36,022 nucleotides of DNA from an uncultured Candidatus Saccharibacteria bacterium (lineage in GTDB: Bacteria > Patescibacteriota > Saccharimonadia > Saccharimonadales > Saccharimonadaceae), in the NCBI GenBank assembly GCA_947253285.1, contig CAMXXV010000004.1, forward strand, positions 1 through 36,022, written 5' to 3'. A program made the position numbers and the translations under genes. Shown here piece by piece: positions 1 to 8,749 of the stretch (position 1 is the first letter of the stretch; the number at the start of each line of letters is the position of its first letter). The notes below the pieces were generated by a model, which saw only the letters and a list, made by a program, of their open reading frames with translations, made no database searches and had not been told where the DNA came from.

Positions 1-97
1 TACCATAGCTAAAAACGCGCTGCATGGTAAGCAAAGTGCGGCGGCGCTGCGGGTTGACGAGGCGCTTTTTAATCACGCTAACTGCGTTATCAGACAT
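1..97 (-). CDS. ftsX: FtsX N-terminus (partial, runs off left edge)
   Basis: Reading leftwards from an ATG at 97-95, 32 codons are present, beginning MSDNAVSVIKKRLVNPQRRR. A basic cytoplasmic N-terminus of this kind precedes the first membrane helix in FtsX. The ATG overlaps the ftsE stop by 8 bases, and a strong AGGAGG-type site lies just upstream, inside the ftsE coding end. FtsX is the membrane partner of the FtsE ATPase; in bacteria the complex controls peptidoglycan hydrolases at the division site. The identification rests mainly on position after ftsE, because the membrane helices lie outside the window. Confidence 0.8.
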   Translation of the reverse strand, partial: MSDNAVSVIKKRLVNPQRRRTLLTMQRVFSYG

Positions 98-809
98 CTT
101 CCGCCTCCTTCCTCTGGTTCACTTCACCGCCATGCATCACATCTGACACCACCCGACCGTGGTCGAGCTTAATGGTGCGCGTATTGAGGCGACGCACAAT
201 CTCATCCGAATGTGTAATCAGCACCACAGTAGTGCCAAAGCGGTTAATCTTCACAAGCAACTTCACAATTTCCCAAGTGTTCTTGCTGTCAAGGTTGCCA
301 GTCGGCTCGTCGGCGAACAAAATCTTTGGCTGGCGCACCATGGCGCGCGCAATCGCCACGCGTTGCTTTTCACCACCAGAGAGCTGGCGCGGGAACTTGC
401 GCTCCTTACCCCTAAGTCCCACTAGCTCCAACATGCGCGGCACATTGTCTTTAATTTCTTTATTACTGTGACCTGAAATCTCCAGTGACAACGCCACGTT
501 TTCAAACACGGTGCGGTTTGGTAGGAGCTTAAAATCCTGGAAAATCACACCCAAGCGACGCCTCAGCAAAGGGATGTCGCGGTCATCAAGACTATCGTAA
601 TCGATGCCGCCCACCACAACTTTACCACCGTCAGGCTTCTCTTCGCGAGTCAGCATGCGCAGCAAGGTCGATTTGCCAGCCCCTGATGCGCCGATGATAA
701 TCGCAAACTCACGCGGCGCAATACTCACGCTTACTCGGTCAAGCGCCAGTGGTGAGTTAGCGTCGTAACGCTTGCTCACCCGGTCCAGCAAAATCATCGA
801 CCTAGCCAT
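90..809 (-). CDS. ftsE: Cell-division ATP-binding protein FtsE
   Basis: This 239-residue ABC ATPase has all expected motifs: Walker A GASGAGKS (40-47), Q-loop Q91, signature LSGGEKQ (143-149), Walker B ILFADE (163-168) and H-loop H200. Length and the segment around residues 84-97 (RRLGVIFQDFKLLP) are typical of FtsE. It pairs with FtsX at the cytoplasmic membrane to couple ATP hydrolysis to control of cell-wall hydrolases. Its ATG shares one base with the sortase stop (TAATG), and ftsX follows with an 8-base overlap, so sortase, ftsE and ftsX are one transcription unit with translational coupling. An AGGAGG lies 13 bases before the ATG; a second ATG at residue 5 is a less likely alternative start. 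Linking a sortase to ftsEX suggests wall anchoring is coordinated with division (inference). Confidence 0.95.
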   Translation of the reverse strand: MARSMILLDRVSKRYDANSPLALDRVSVSIAPREFAIIIGASGAGKSTLLRMLTREEKPDGGKVVVGGIDYDSLDDRDIPLLRRRLGVIFQDFKLLPNRTVFENVALSLEISGHSNKEIKDNVPRMLELVGLRGKERKFPRQLSGGEKQRVAIARAMVRQPKILFADEPTGNLDSKNTWEIVKLLVKINRFGTTVVLITHSDEIVRRLNTRTIKLDHGRVVSDVMHGGEVNQRKEAEDV

Positions 810-3166
810 TAAGATTTATCTTCCTCCTGTACGGCGTAAACAATCAAGCGCTTGTCAGCAGTCTGAGTGCGATAGTTGAAGGTGCCGGTGCAAGTCATCA
901 GCGTCAAGCCCTTGTGAGCGCCATCTTGCGTGTTCAGCGCTTCACCCATGTCTACCTTGTTGGCGTCCACCGTCTTAACACCGGTTACGCGATACTTGAA
1001 CTTCGCGCCATTGCCAGTCTCGATGTAAATTTGGTCACCATCGCGCACCTTGTTGAGGTCGTTGAAGGCAGCTGTAATGTTGCGGCTAAATGAGGTGTGG
1101 CCGTCAATGAACACCTGCCCCTCTTGGTTTGGCTTAGCTGAACCATCATACCAAGCAGTGTCATTGAGGTTCTTTGGCGTATCGATGTCACCTCGGCTGT
1201 TCACACCCACGGTGCGGACGCGCGCGGTGACATTAATCACTGGAATGTTGATGATGCGCGGCAAATCGGCAGCCACAGTGTAAGCTTGGCGGTCGTTGCT
1301 ACTTACGGCAGTCTGGTCAGCGGTAGCTGGGTTGACACCAGCAATCGACATCGCCTGTGCTGGGCTATCAAAGTTACTCTGGACACCGCGGTTGGTATTG
1401 TAAGTATCCCACGCGAGGTAAGCGCTAATGCCAATCACCACCACGATGGCGGCATAGCGGATGATATTTAGAGTCAAAGCACGGTTAAACTTGAAACTAA
1501 TTGCGACCTTGGCGCCAGCAACGCGGTCGAACAAGTTTGGCTGCTCAAGTGCAGCAGCACCAGCGGTGTTGACGCTAATTGGTGCGGTTGGCTGAGGGGC
1601 TGGCTGAGCTGCCTTTGTGGTAGCAGCCGTGGCCGTAGCAACGGCAAATTGTGGTTGAGCAACGGCGGCGCTAGCAGCAGCAACGGTACTAGCAGCGCCC
1701 TGCGCAACAGTTTCACGCTCTTGAGCGACGCGCTTGGCAACACGCACCGAGTTAGCATCGCGGAACGCCTTTAGTTTCTTAACTGCTTGCTTGGCAACTT
1801 GCTTGCTGAGCTTTTTTGCCTTAGTGTGAGCCTGCTTAGCAACCGTCTTTGCCTTCTCAAGACCCGCCTTCGCCTTGTCTTTCACCGACTCAGCTTGCGA
1901 CTCGTGGCCGATGTTGAGCGGCGCAAATGGGTCCTCAGCTGAGGTCACAGCTGGCTTGGTGACATGATGCACGAGATGAGCAAGCTTGTTGGTCTTGGCA
2001 GCGGCCGGCTTGGCAGCAGTCTTCACCTCTGCAGCAGCTTGCAATGCGTCAGCGGCAGCTTGGTCGGCAGCGGCGTCCTTCTCCGCCTCTGTCTCCGCTG
2101 GCTGAGCGGCTTCAGTGTTGGTTGACAACTCTTCTGCTGGCCCGAACACATAATTATTAGCTAAATCAGTCTGTAAATCGATAAAATCTGGGGTAACCGA
2201 CTGCTCTGGCTGGTAGGCCTCGGCTGCATAGTCCGACTGAACTGTCTCCGCCGGCGCAGCAGGATTAACCTCTGGCTGTGCAACCGGCTGAGGTGCTGGA
2301 GCCGCTTGTTGCACTACTGGACGCGCGGTTGGTCGAGCCACTGGACGAGCAGCTGGATGAACTGTTGGGTGAGCGGTTGGTTGAACTCTCACCTGCTCTA
2401 CTGGGCGCGCTGGCGCAACCGGCGCCTCTGGCTGGATGGCCTGAGCGGCGCGATAGCGAGCAGCAGTTGAAGAACGCAAGGCTAACGGGGCGTCAGCGGC
2501 AATACGGCCGCGGTGCTGGCTAATCTTTGGGAATGCGGCAGCGGTCGGTGTAGAAACCGCAGCACGGTAAAGAGGTTGAGACTTGACTGAGGTAGCTGGA
2601 GCAACGCGATGTGCTGGCGACACACCGGTGTACGTTGAAGCAACCGAGCGGGCGGCACGGTTGGCAGTGGCAACATTAACAGTAGCACGACGAACTGGCG
2701 CAGTTGGCTGCGCTTGAACTGGTTGCATTGGTTGGACTGGCCGTGCTTGAGCTGGCTGGACTGGACGAACTGATTGCACTGGCTGAGGTGCCTGAGCTGG
2801 CTGAAATGCTTGCGGCGCTTGAGCCATTTGAGGTTCCTGAGCTACCTGAGCAGCCTGAGCTGCAGTGTTCACCAACCCCATATGATTGACCAACATCGTC
2901 TGCCGCTGGGCGGCAGCGCGACGGCGCATGACGGCTTGCGTGTGCGCGGTGGCATTGTTCCGCACACTTGAACGGCCGTCCATTTGGGCCAATGTGCGCA
3001 AAATTCGTTCCTTTTCTGTAGTTTGTGATTGATGTTCGACATCATAGATGATGCCATTACCGTCTAGTCTTTGGTCGTCCCCACCAGTCAACCGACGGCG
3101 CGCCGCTGCTAAAGCAGAGGCATTTAGATCTAGCCTGCCAGAGCCAGATACTACGCCATTATTCAT
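809..3166 (-). CDS. Membrane-anchored sortase with long Ala/Pro/Gln-rich N-terminal tail
   Basis: The product has 785 residues. Residues 1 to about 565 are low complexity: Q-A-P and V-Q-P repeats at about 110-160, then Ala/Pro stretches, then a Lys/Ala-rich helical part at about 425-480. One membrane helix follows at about 568-587 (RYAAIVVVIGISAYLAW). The C-terminal ~170 residues are a sortase domain with the expected catalytic triad: H690 in IDGHTS, C759 in LMTCTG and R773 in DKRLIVYA. The family are transpeptidases that cut a C-terminal sorting motif and attach the protein to the wall or another protein. Topology implies a large cytoplasmic tail, which is unusual, since most sortases are 200-300 residues. 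Class (D, E or F) cannot be fixed by eye. Possible substrates in the window end in AKTG or APN(S/T)GY. The RBS AGGAGA lies 6 bases before the ATG. Confidence 0.9.
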   Translation of the reverse strand: MNNGVVSGSGRLDLNASALAAARRRLTGGDDQRLDGNGIIYDVEHQSQTTEKERILRTLAQMDGRSSVRNNATAHTQAVMRRRAAAQRQTMLVNHMGLVNTAAQAAQVAQEPQMAQAPQAFQPAQAPQPVQSVRPVQPAQARPVQPMQPVQAQPTAPVRRATVNVATANRAARSVASTYTGVSPAHRVAPATSVKSQPLYRAAVSTPTAAAFPKISQHRGRIAADAPLALRSSTAARYRAAQAIQPEAPVAPARPVEQVRVQPTAHPTVHPAARPVARPTARPVVQQAAPAPQPVAQPEVNPAAPAETVQSDYAAEAYQPEQSVTPDFIDLQTDLANNYVFGPAEELSTNTEAAQPAETEAEKDAAADQAAADALQAAAEVKTAAKPAAAKTNKLAHLVHHVTKPAVTSAEDPFAPLNIGHESQAESVKDKAKAGLEKAKTVAKQAHTKAKKLSKQVAKQAVKKLKAFRDANSVRVAKRVAQERETVAQGAASTVAAASAAVAQPQFAVATATAATTKAAQPAPQPTAPISVNTAGAAALEQPNLFDRVAGAKVAISFKFNRALTLNIIRYAAIVVVIGISAYLAWDTYNTNRGVQSNFDSPAQAMSIAGVNPATADQTAVSSNDRQAYTVAADLPRIINIPVINVTARVRTVGVNSRGDIDTPKNLNDTAWYDGSAKPNQEGQVFIDGHTSFSRNITAAFNDLNKVRDGDQIYIETGNGAKFKYRVTGVKTVDANKVDMGEALNTQDGAHKGLTLMTCTGTFNYRTQTADKRLIVYAVQEEDKS

Positions 3167-3212
3167 GTTTGTCTCCTATTTTAAATATTACACCTAATAT
3201 AACCTTAGTCAT
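3159..3212 (-). CDS. Candidate 17-codon leader peptide overlapping the sortase start
   Basis: An ATG at 3212-3210 preceded by GGAGACAAAC opens a 17-codon frame (MTKVILGVIFKIGDKHE) that ends with TAA at 3161-3159, inside the first codons of the sortase gene. The sequence GGAGACAAACATGA occurs twice, once before this ATG and once before the sortase ATG at 3166. The arrangement would let ribosomes finishing the leader re-initiate at the sortase. It may be a true upstream ORF or a duplicated start region. No homologue can be judged at this length. Confidence 0.45.
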   Translation of the reverse strand: MTKVILGVIFKIGDKHE

Positions 3213-3235
3213 GTTTGTCTCCAGACTATGCAATA

Positions 3236-3264
3236 AGTATAACGCATACGCTTAGTGATTTCAA
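3236..3264 (-). promoter_or_regulatory. Promoter of the sortase-ftsE-ftsX operon
   Basis: On the minus strand TTGAAA (3264-3259) and TATACT (3241-3236) are separated by 17 bases, a good sigma-70-type promoter. Transcription would begin around 3229, just before the leader ORF. Confidence 0.7.
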
Positions 3265-3391
3265 GTACTTTGAGCTAAAAAGTTGTGGAAAACGAGGGGT
3301 TGCGGCGGGAGGGTGTGGGGCGCAAGAATATGAGTTAGGGGGGCGCTGCCCCGCCCCATCGCCAGCCGCCAAGACCATGCCAGTTAGTCGG

Positions 3392-5323
3392 CTAATCATG
3401 CGGCGCTGGCGCGAGCACGACGCGGAAGGCGGTGTTGATGTTGCCGTCGCCATTGTCATCACTGGCACTGAAAAACCCAGCGTACGAACCATTGAGATAG
3501 TGGCCGCCCCGTTTGAACCACGGGGACGAAGACGTTACGAAGTACATGTCATTACCATTCCATTGCGCCGTACTATTATTAGTACCATTATTAGTTTCAT
3601 AGAGAGCTTGACCGCCACAGGTATTAAAGGTGCAACTATTGGGGTCGCTAAAGTTATACGTGTTAACGTATGGTGGATGAGCTTTAGTGCCCAAGAAATC
3701 AAGAGAATAATATTGGTTGTAACTTGCACCAGATTCGTTTAGGTTAGTAGTATAGCTAGCCGCAGCGTATTCAATGCCACCACCAGACATGTCGTAGATG
3801 CCGGTTGGATTGTTGGTGGTACTAGTAAGCTGACCGTCATTAGTGTTGTAATTGTGACCGGTATTATATTCTTCAGAGTTAATCCGGACACCGTTATAGC
3901 CAGCACCATACTTGCTAGCGCTTAAGTAGGTAGCAGAGCCCCAGTCGTTATTGTTGACCATGTGGGAGCTGAGTTTAGTAAGGTGGTGATTGTTTTGGGT
4001 AGTAGACACACTGAAACCGCCAACATTTTGTGAGTCATTCACACCAAGTGATTTTGCTACTGAATAGTATGTACCAACATATTCGTTACGTATATGAGAT
4101 TGACCAGGTAGTACAGTTGGTTGAGTGTCAGCGCCGGTCGTCTCAAACTTGGCAAACCAGATGCCGTTGAGTTCCTTGGTGCCGAAAGTAAAAGCTGGGT
4201 GGGTGGCCCAAGTGCCTTGATTGCTTGGTTGGCCCTTGATGTAGTCGCGATTAAGATCACACTGAGTACGGTAATCTTTGCCTTTCTCTGGGCAGGCGGC
4301 TGGACGGCGCTTTGGCGTGGTTGTTTTTTCAAAGCTAATTAAGAAGTTCTGCGCTGGAACCGGCTTATCCGCGCCATCGCGCCGCATGACTTCGTAAGCA
4401 TAACGTGGGATGTAGACCCAAAAACCCAAAATGTCAGCTTGGTCTACTACCATATCTTTACCCGTCTTATACTTGCTTGGGTCTTTCACAGTCACGGCGT
4501 TAGCCCACTGCTTTTGGTTGTAGTTGTACCAGTTGCCTTGGTTGGAACTATCTTCTGGCTTCGCAAGGCTGGTCCACTGTGCATTAGTGGTGCTGCCGGT
4601 GTATTTGACTGGTATCATATTGGCATCTAGATCGACTTGACAGTCGTTCTGTGGGTCGCCGGATTTACAGATAGTTGGGTCGACGGTTGGCGCTGGTTTT
4701 GGCTTGGCGGTAGCCGTATAAGTAACCGTGGTGGAGTACTTGCCGGCGGCAAGGCTATTCGGGGCAATAGCGGCGCCAAAGGTCATATGCACTTCACACT
4801 GCTTTTTACCCTTGCAGCCAGCATTGTCGTATTCTGATGCCGTGTCAACAATCACGCTCGGCGCTTCGTCGCCGGCCGGAACATGCATAAACCCATCTGG
4901 CATATGCTTCGCATCATAGCTCTCTTCTAATCGATAGCCCCATCCATTACCATTAGTATTCATTCCTCCTATCAGCTCCCGTCCACTTTCCTCGTCTTTA
5001 AGCGCGGTTATACCCTTAATCCGATGACTGTTGTCTTTAGTATTAACTAAGTCTGCACTATCCGCATGAATAGTCAAGTTGAACCCGCGTGGCTTGGCGG
5101 TTTTAATCTTCACGGGCGTGGTGGCCTCATGCAAATAAGGGTCAGTCGAGGACTGCTTATGCTTGAGGTCGGCATCCGAACTGATGGTAAGTTCAACGGT
5201 ATTGTCGTCGGCGGCGTGGACTGGCGTAGCTAACACCAGCGGAGCTACCGCAAGTAAAAATAAGGGCCAAAAAATTGCCTTGCCATACAAAGGTTGGGCA
5301 CCATGTCGTTTCTGTTGTCTCAT
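3392..5323 (-). CDS. Secreted lectin/FGE-fold-like surface protein, paralogue A
   Basis: The start chosen is the ATG at 5323 (643 residues), which has GGAGG 10 bases upstream; an in-frame codon at 5362 lies almost at the transcription start and lacks a site. A signal peptide (1-37) ends in TPVHA. Residues 38-205 are a beta-rich domain (GFNLTIHA, WGYR at 128-131, a C170/C176 pair). After a short Pro linker, the C-terminal part carries FWVYIPRYAYEV (301-312), GIWFAKFETTG (387-397), GIYDMSGGG (508-516), PWFKRGG (601-607) and AFRVVLAP (632-639). These recall formylglycine-generating-enzyme/SUMF1-type C-type-lectin folds (GLYDMSGNVWEW, RGGSW, GFR). No wall anchor is seen, so it is secreted or held non-covalently. 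Ligand and function are unknown; enzymatic activity is doubtful. It is one of five paralogues in the window. Confidence 0.85.
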   Translation of the reverse strand: MRQQKRHGAQPLYGKAIFWPLFLLAVAPLVLATPVHAADDNTVELTISSDADLKHKQSSTDPYLHEATTPVKIKTAKPRGFNLTIHADSADLVNTKDNSHRIKGITALKDEESGRELIGGMNTNGNGWGYRLEESYDAKHMPDGFMHVPAGDEAPSVIVDTASEYDNAGCKGKKQCEVHMTFGAAIAPNSLAAGKYSTTVTYTATAKPKPAPTVDPTICKSGDPQNDCQVDLDANMIPVKYTGSTTNAQWTSLAKPEDSSNQGNWYNYNQKQWANAVTVKDPSKYKTGKDMVVDQADILGFWVYIPRYAYEVMRRDGADKPVPAQNFLISFEKTTTPKRRPAACPEKGKDYRTQCDLNRDYIKGQPSNQGTWATHPAFTFGTKELNGIWFAKFETTGADTQPTVLPGQSHIRNEYVGTYYSVAKSLGVNDSQNVGGFSVSTTQNNHHLTKLSSHMVNNNDWGSATYLSASKYGAGYNGVRINSEEYNTGHNYNTNDGQLTSTTNNPTGIYDMSGGGIEYAAASYTTNLNESGASYNQYYSLDFLGTKAHPPYVNTYNFSDPNSCTFNTCGGQALYETNNGTNNSTAQWNGNDMYFVTSSSPWFKRGGHYLNGSYAGFFSASDDNGDGNINTAFRVVLAPAPHD

Positions 5324-5376
5324 ATTATTTAATCCTCCACTGTTTGTTATCTCTGCCACCACGGCTAGATACTTGC

Positions 5377-5406
5377 ATTATAGCATAGGCGCAATCAATT
5401 CACCAA
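5377..5406 (-). promoter_or_regulatory. Promoter of paralogue A
   Basis: TTGGTG (5406-5401), an 18-base spacer and TATAAT (5382-5377) on the minus strand. The same boxes, and about 35 bases of leader after them, recur upstream of paralogues B, C and D. The remainder of the gap up to 5610 is GC-rich from about 5463 and shows no recognisable element. Confidence 0.7.
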
Positions 5407-5610
5407 ATTTTTTGCATTAGTTTAATACCATAATCAGGAAATTAATGACAGAGTCATCAACCAGCGCCGGCGTAGAACGAGTGGCGAGGTGTGTGAGACT
5501 TACGAGGGGATGCTGGGGTGCTATTGGGAGCGCGTGGAGCTTATGGAGCACGCAGCCCCCTCACCTCTTGACCCGGCCAAGTACGCGTAGGTAATGCCTC
5601 CGCAAGGAAT

Positions 5611-7569
5611 TTAGTCTTGTGGAGCGGGAGCGAGAGCAACGCGGAACGCGCCGTATTCGCTGCCGTGGCCGTTGTCATTGCTCAAATAGAACAACCCGGC
5701 GTCCGGACCATAGCTATAGCCGCCGCCACGGCGAAACCAAGGAGAGGAAGACGCAAAACCGCCCATGTCTGACCATTGACCGTTCCATTGGTTATTTCCA
5801 CTACCTTCACCTGTACCATTATTAGTTTCATATAAAGCTTGGCCACCACAAGTCTTAAAGGTACATTTGTTTAGGTTAGTTATGTTATATGTATTAACGT
5901 ATGGTGGATGAGCTGGTTGGCTGAAACGTTTGGTACTAGAGTTATGTAAGTTTACGTCACTAGTATAACTAGCAGCAACATACTCCCAGCCACCACCAGA
6001 CATGTCGTAGATACCATAGACATTGTTGGTAGTGCTAGCAAGCTTACCAATGGATCCATTATAGGCGCGATCTGCGCTGCCACAGGCTTGTGGGGTGCCT
6101 AGAGTACCGGAATCACTATAACTACTAGTATTACCATTGGACTGTGGACCACAGCCAGTAGTACCGTAGCTATTGTTATGCCTGGCACTATTAGCATTGA
6201 TTTGGACGCCATTGTAACCGGCACCATACTTACTAGCAGATAAGTAGGTAGCGGCACCCCAATCGTTGTTGTTGACCATGTGGGAGCTGAATTTGGTGAG
6301 ATTGTGATTATGCTTAGTGGTGAAGCCACTGCCACCAACGTTATTAGGGTCGTCAACGCCGAGAGTCTTGGAGATTGAGTAGAAATCGCCCATATACCTG
6401 TAGTAGTCAGCAATATGGGCTTCATTTGGCAGAACGGTTGGTTGCTCTGTAGTGCCCGTCGTTTCAAACTTACCAAACCAGATGCCATTGAGCTCCTTGT
6501 GGATGTAGCTCCCATTAGGCTTCTTGATGTCAAGGGTAAAAGCTGGGTGGGTAGCCCAAGTGCCGTTGGCGGTTGGTACGGCTTTTGAATCCTTGTTTTC
6601 AAATTCAATCGTAAAGTTTTGGGCTGGAACAGCTGGGTCACTACCGCTAAAGCGTAGTACCTTATAGCGATAGCGTGGGATATAGACCCAGAAGCCGAGG
6701 ATGTCGGATTGCTCTACTACCATATTTTTACCCTTGTATTTACTTGGGTCTTTTACAGTTACGGCATTGGCCCACATTGTCTTTTTATCGCTATTATCTT
6801 TATAGTTATACCATTCACCCTTTTTTGAGTCGGCTACACTCTCCCACACCGCATCCTTAGCATTATATTTTACCGGAATCATTTTTGGATCAAGGTCTAC
6901 TTGGCAAGCACTCTTTGGGTCGCCAGACTTACAAGTGGTTGGGTCGACGATTGGAGCTGGTTTTGGCTTCGCCGTTGCCGTATAAGTCACCGTAGTGGAG
7001 TACTTGCCGGCGGCAAGGCTATTCGGCAAAATAGCAGCGCCAAAAGTCATGTGCACTTCGCACTGCTTTTTACCCTTACAGCCAGCATTGTCATATTCTG
7101 ACGCCGTGTCAACAATCACGCTCGGCGCTTCATCACCAGCCGGAACATGCATGAACCCGTTTGGCCTAAACTTCGTACCGTGCCCCTCTTCTAATCGATA
7201 GCCCCATGAGTTGATGTTCATTCCCATCAACATCTCTCGTCCGCTTGATTCATCTTTGAATGCAGTCGTACCCTCAATCCGGTGGCTGTTGTCTTTAGTA
7301 TTAACTAAATCTGCACTATCCGCATGGATAGTCAAATTGAACCCGCGCGGCTTGGCGGTTTTAATCTTCACGGGCGTGGTGGCCTCATGCAAATAAGAAT
7401 CAGCCGAAGGCTTAAGGTCGGCATCCGAACCAATGGTGAGCTCGACTGCGTTGTCGGTGGCATGGGCTGGCGTAGTGAGCACCAGCGGGGTTACCGCAAG
7501 TAAAAATAAGGGCCAAAAAATTACCCTGCCATACAGAGGTTGGGCACCATGTCGTTTCTGTTGTCTCAT
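5611..7569 (-). CDS. Secreted lectin/FGE-fold-like surface protein, paralogue B
   Basis: The 652-residue product has the same layout as paralogue A: signal peptide MRQQKRHGAQ...TPAHA, N-terminal WGYR beta domain, Pro linker with a Cys pair, then FWVYIPRYRYKV, GIWFGKFETTG, GIYDMSGGGWEYVA, PWFRRGG and AFRVAL near the end. Compared with A it carries an extra loop with TTGCGPQ and GTPQACG, shared with C, D and E. The signal-peptide region is almost identical to A in DNA, showing fairly recent duplication or conversion, whereas the last 45 residues differ strongly at exposed-looking positions. Start ATG at 7569 follows GGAGG by about 11 bases. No membrane anchor or sorting motif is visible. Function is unknown; a secreted binding protein is inferred from the fold resemblance. 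Confidence 0.85.
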   Translation of the reverse strand: MRQQKRHGAQPLYGRVIFWPLFLLAVTPLVLTTPAHATDNAVELTIGSDADLKPSADSYLHEATTPVKIKTAKPRGFNLTIHADSADLVNTKDNSHRIEGTTAFKDESSGREMLMGMNINSWGYRLEEGHGTKFRPNGFMHVPAGDEAPSVIVDTASEYDNAGCKGKKQCEVHMTFGAAILPNSLAAGKYSTTVTYTATAKPKPAPIVDPTTCKSGDPKSACQVDLDPKMIPVKYNAKDAVWESVADSKKGEWYNYKDNSDKKTMWANAVTVKDPSKYKGKNMVVEQSDILGFWVYIPRYRYKVLRFSGSDPAVPAQNFTIEFENKDSKAVPTANGTWATHPAFTLDIKKPNGSYIHKELNGIWFGKFETTGTTEQPTVLPNEAHIADYYRYMGDFYSISKTLGVDDPNNVGGSGFTTKHNHNLTKFSSHMVNNNDWGAATYLSASKYGAGYNGVQINANSARHNNSYGTTGCGPQSNGNTSSYSDSGTLGTPQACGSADRAYNGSIGKLASTTNNVYGIYDMSGGGWEYVAASYTSDVNLHNSSTKRFSQPAHPPYVNTYNITNLNKCTFKTCGGQALYETNNGTGEGSGNNQWNGQWSDMGGFASSSPWFRRGGGYSYGPDAGLFYLSNDNGHGSEYGAFRVALAPAPQD

Positions 7570-7624
7570 TATTGTTTACTCCTCCACTATTTGTTATCTC
7601 TGCCACCACCGGCTATATACTTGC

Positions 7625-7654
7625 ATTATAACACAAGCGCAATCAATTCACCAA
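7625..7654 (-). promoter_or_regulatory. Promoter of paralogue B
   Basis: TTGGTG (7654-7649), 18-base spacer, TATAAT (7630-7625), matching the paralogue A promoter. It lies only two bases beyond the end of prfB. Confidence 0.7.
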
Positions 7655-7656
7655 AT

Positions 7657-8742
7657 TTACTTATTTTTCGCCTGCGCCTCAAGGTAGGCGAGCTGAAAGC
7701 CGTCAATTTTGCCGTCAAATACGGCGTCAGTGTCCTTCTCTTCGTACTTGGTGCGCGTATCCTTCACCAGCTTGTACGGATGCAGCACATAGTTGCGAAT
7801 CTGCGCGCCCCAGCTCGCGCTCTCGCCCGCCCGCAGCTCGCTGATGCTGTTGACGTGCTGCTCAAGCTGCAACGTGGCAAGCTTGCCCCGCAAAATTTCT
7901 AGCGCCTTCTCTTTATTTTGAATCTGCGACCGCTCGTTTTGAATCGCCACCACAATGCCCGTCGGCAAGTGGGTCACGCGCACAGCCGAATCAGTAGTAT
8001 TGACGCCCTGCCCGCCCTTGCCAGAACTGCGGTAAATGTCGATGCGAAGGTCGGATGGGTCAATCTTCACCGCGTCGGGCGCGTCAAGCTTCGGCAAGAC
8101 CTCCACTAGCGCAAACGACGTCTCGCGCGACTCGGCGTTAAACGGGCTCAGCCGCACCAAGCGGTGCACGCCGTGCTCGCTCTTTAGCCAGCCATAAGCG
8201 TACGCGCCGCTGACCTCAATCACGCTGGTCTTCACACCCGCCTGCTCCCCTGGGCTGCGCTCAATCACCTGCGCGCTAAAGCCGTGCCGCTCTGCCCACC
8301 GAAGGTACATGCGCTCCAGCATCTCAGTGAAGTCCTGCGCGTCATCGCCGCCCGCGCCGGCACTGAGGCGCAAAATGGCGTCGCCCAAGTCGTACTGGCC
8401 AGTAAACAACATCTGCTGCTTAAGCTTGTCATACTCTGCCTCCAGCGCGCCGACTTGCCCTGCAAACTCGGGCAAGAGCTCGTCGTCAAGCAGCGCAAGC
8501 AGCTCCTCGCTGTCCGCTGCCTGCGTCTGCAGCACCAACCACGGCTGCACACTAGCCTTCAAGGTCGCCAGCTCCTTCACCAGCCGCTGCGCCCGCTCGG
8601 GGTCGTTCCACAGCTCCGGCTGCGCCACCTGCTCCTCCAGCTTGGCCAGCTCCGCCTGCCGCGCCGGCAAGTCCAGCTGCGTCGCCGCAGCCGCCACCGC
8701 CTCACTCAACTGCCGCACCCGCGCGGTCAACTCATCTTTCAT
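7657..8742 (-). CDS. prfB: Peptide chain release factor 2
   Basis: The 361-residue protein has the class I release factor layout: a helical N-terminal domain, the codon-recognition motif SPF at 199-201 (the RF2 tripeptide, reading UGA and UAA) and the catalytic GGQ at 243-245 within SSGKGGQGVNTTDSAVRVTH. It hydrolyses peptidyl-tRNA in the ribosome at stop codons. The reading frame is uninterrupted, so the programmed +1 frameshift found in many bacterial prfB genes is absent. An RF2 implies that UGA is a stop here, which agrees with TGA terminators in ftsE, parB and rpsA. No Shine-Dalgarno sequence precedes the ATG; the -10 box ends 7 bases upstream, so the message is likely leaderless. Confidence 0.97.
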   Translation of the reverse strand: MKDELTARVRQLSEAVAAAATQLDLPARQAELAKLEEQVAQPELWNDPERAQRLVKELATLKASVQPWLVLQTQAADSEELLALLDDELLPEFAGQVGALEAEYDKLKQQMLFTGQYDLGDAILRLSAGAGGDDAQDFTEMLERMYLRWAERHGFSAQVIERSPGEQAGVKTSVIEVSGAYAYGWLKSEHGVHRLVRLSPFNAESRETSFALVEVLPKLDAPDAVKIDPSDLRIDIYRSSGKGGQGVNTTDSAVRVTHLPTGIVVAIQNERSQIQNKEKALEILRGKLATLQLEQHVNSISELRAGESASWGAQIRNYVLHPYKLVKDTRTKYEEKDTDAVFDGKIDGFQLAYLEAQAKNK

Positions 8743-8749
8743 TAGTTTA

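Noticed and set aside
5463..5590. Plus-strand open stretch ending WERVELMEHAAPSPLDPAKY
   Set aside because: No upstream start or ribosome binding site in frame, short, and no recognisable family; might be a gene remnant but is not supportable.
7657..8742. Programmed +1 frameshift in prfB
   Set aside because: The frame is continuous from the ATG and there is no early in-frame TGA with an upstream Shine-Dalgarno-like signal.
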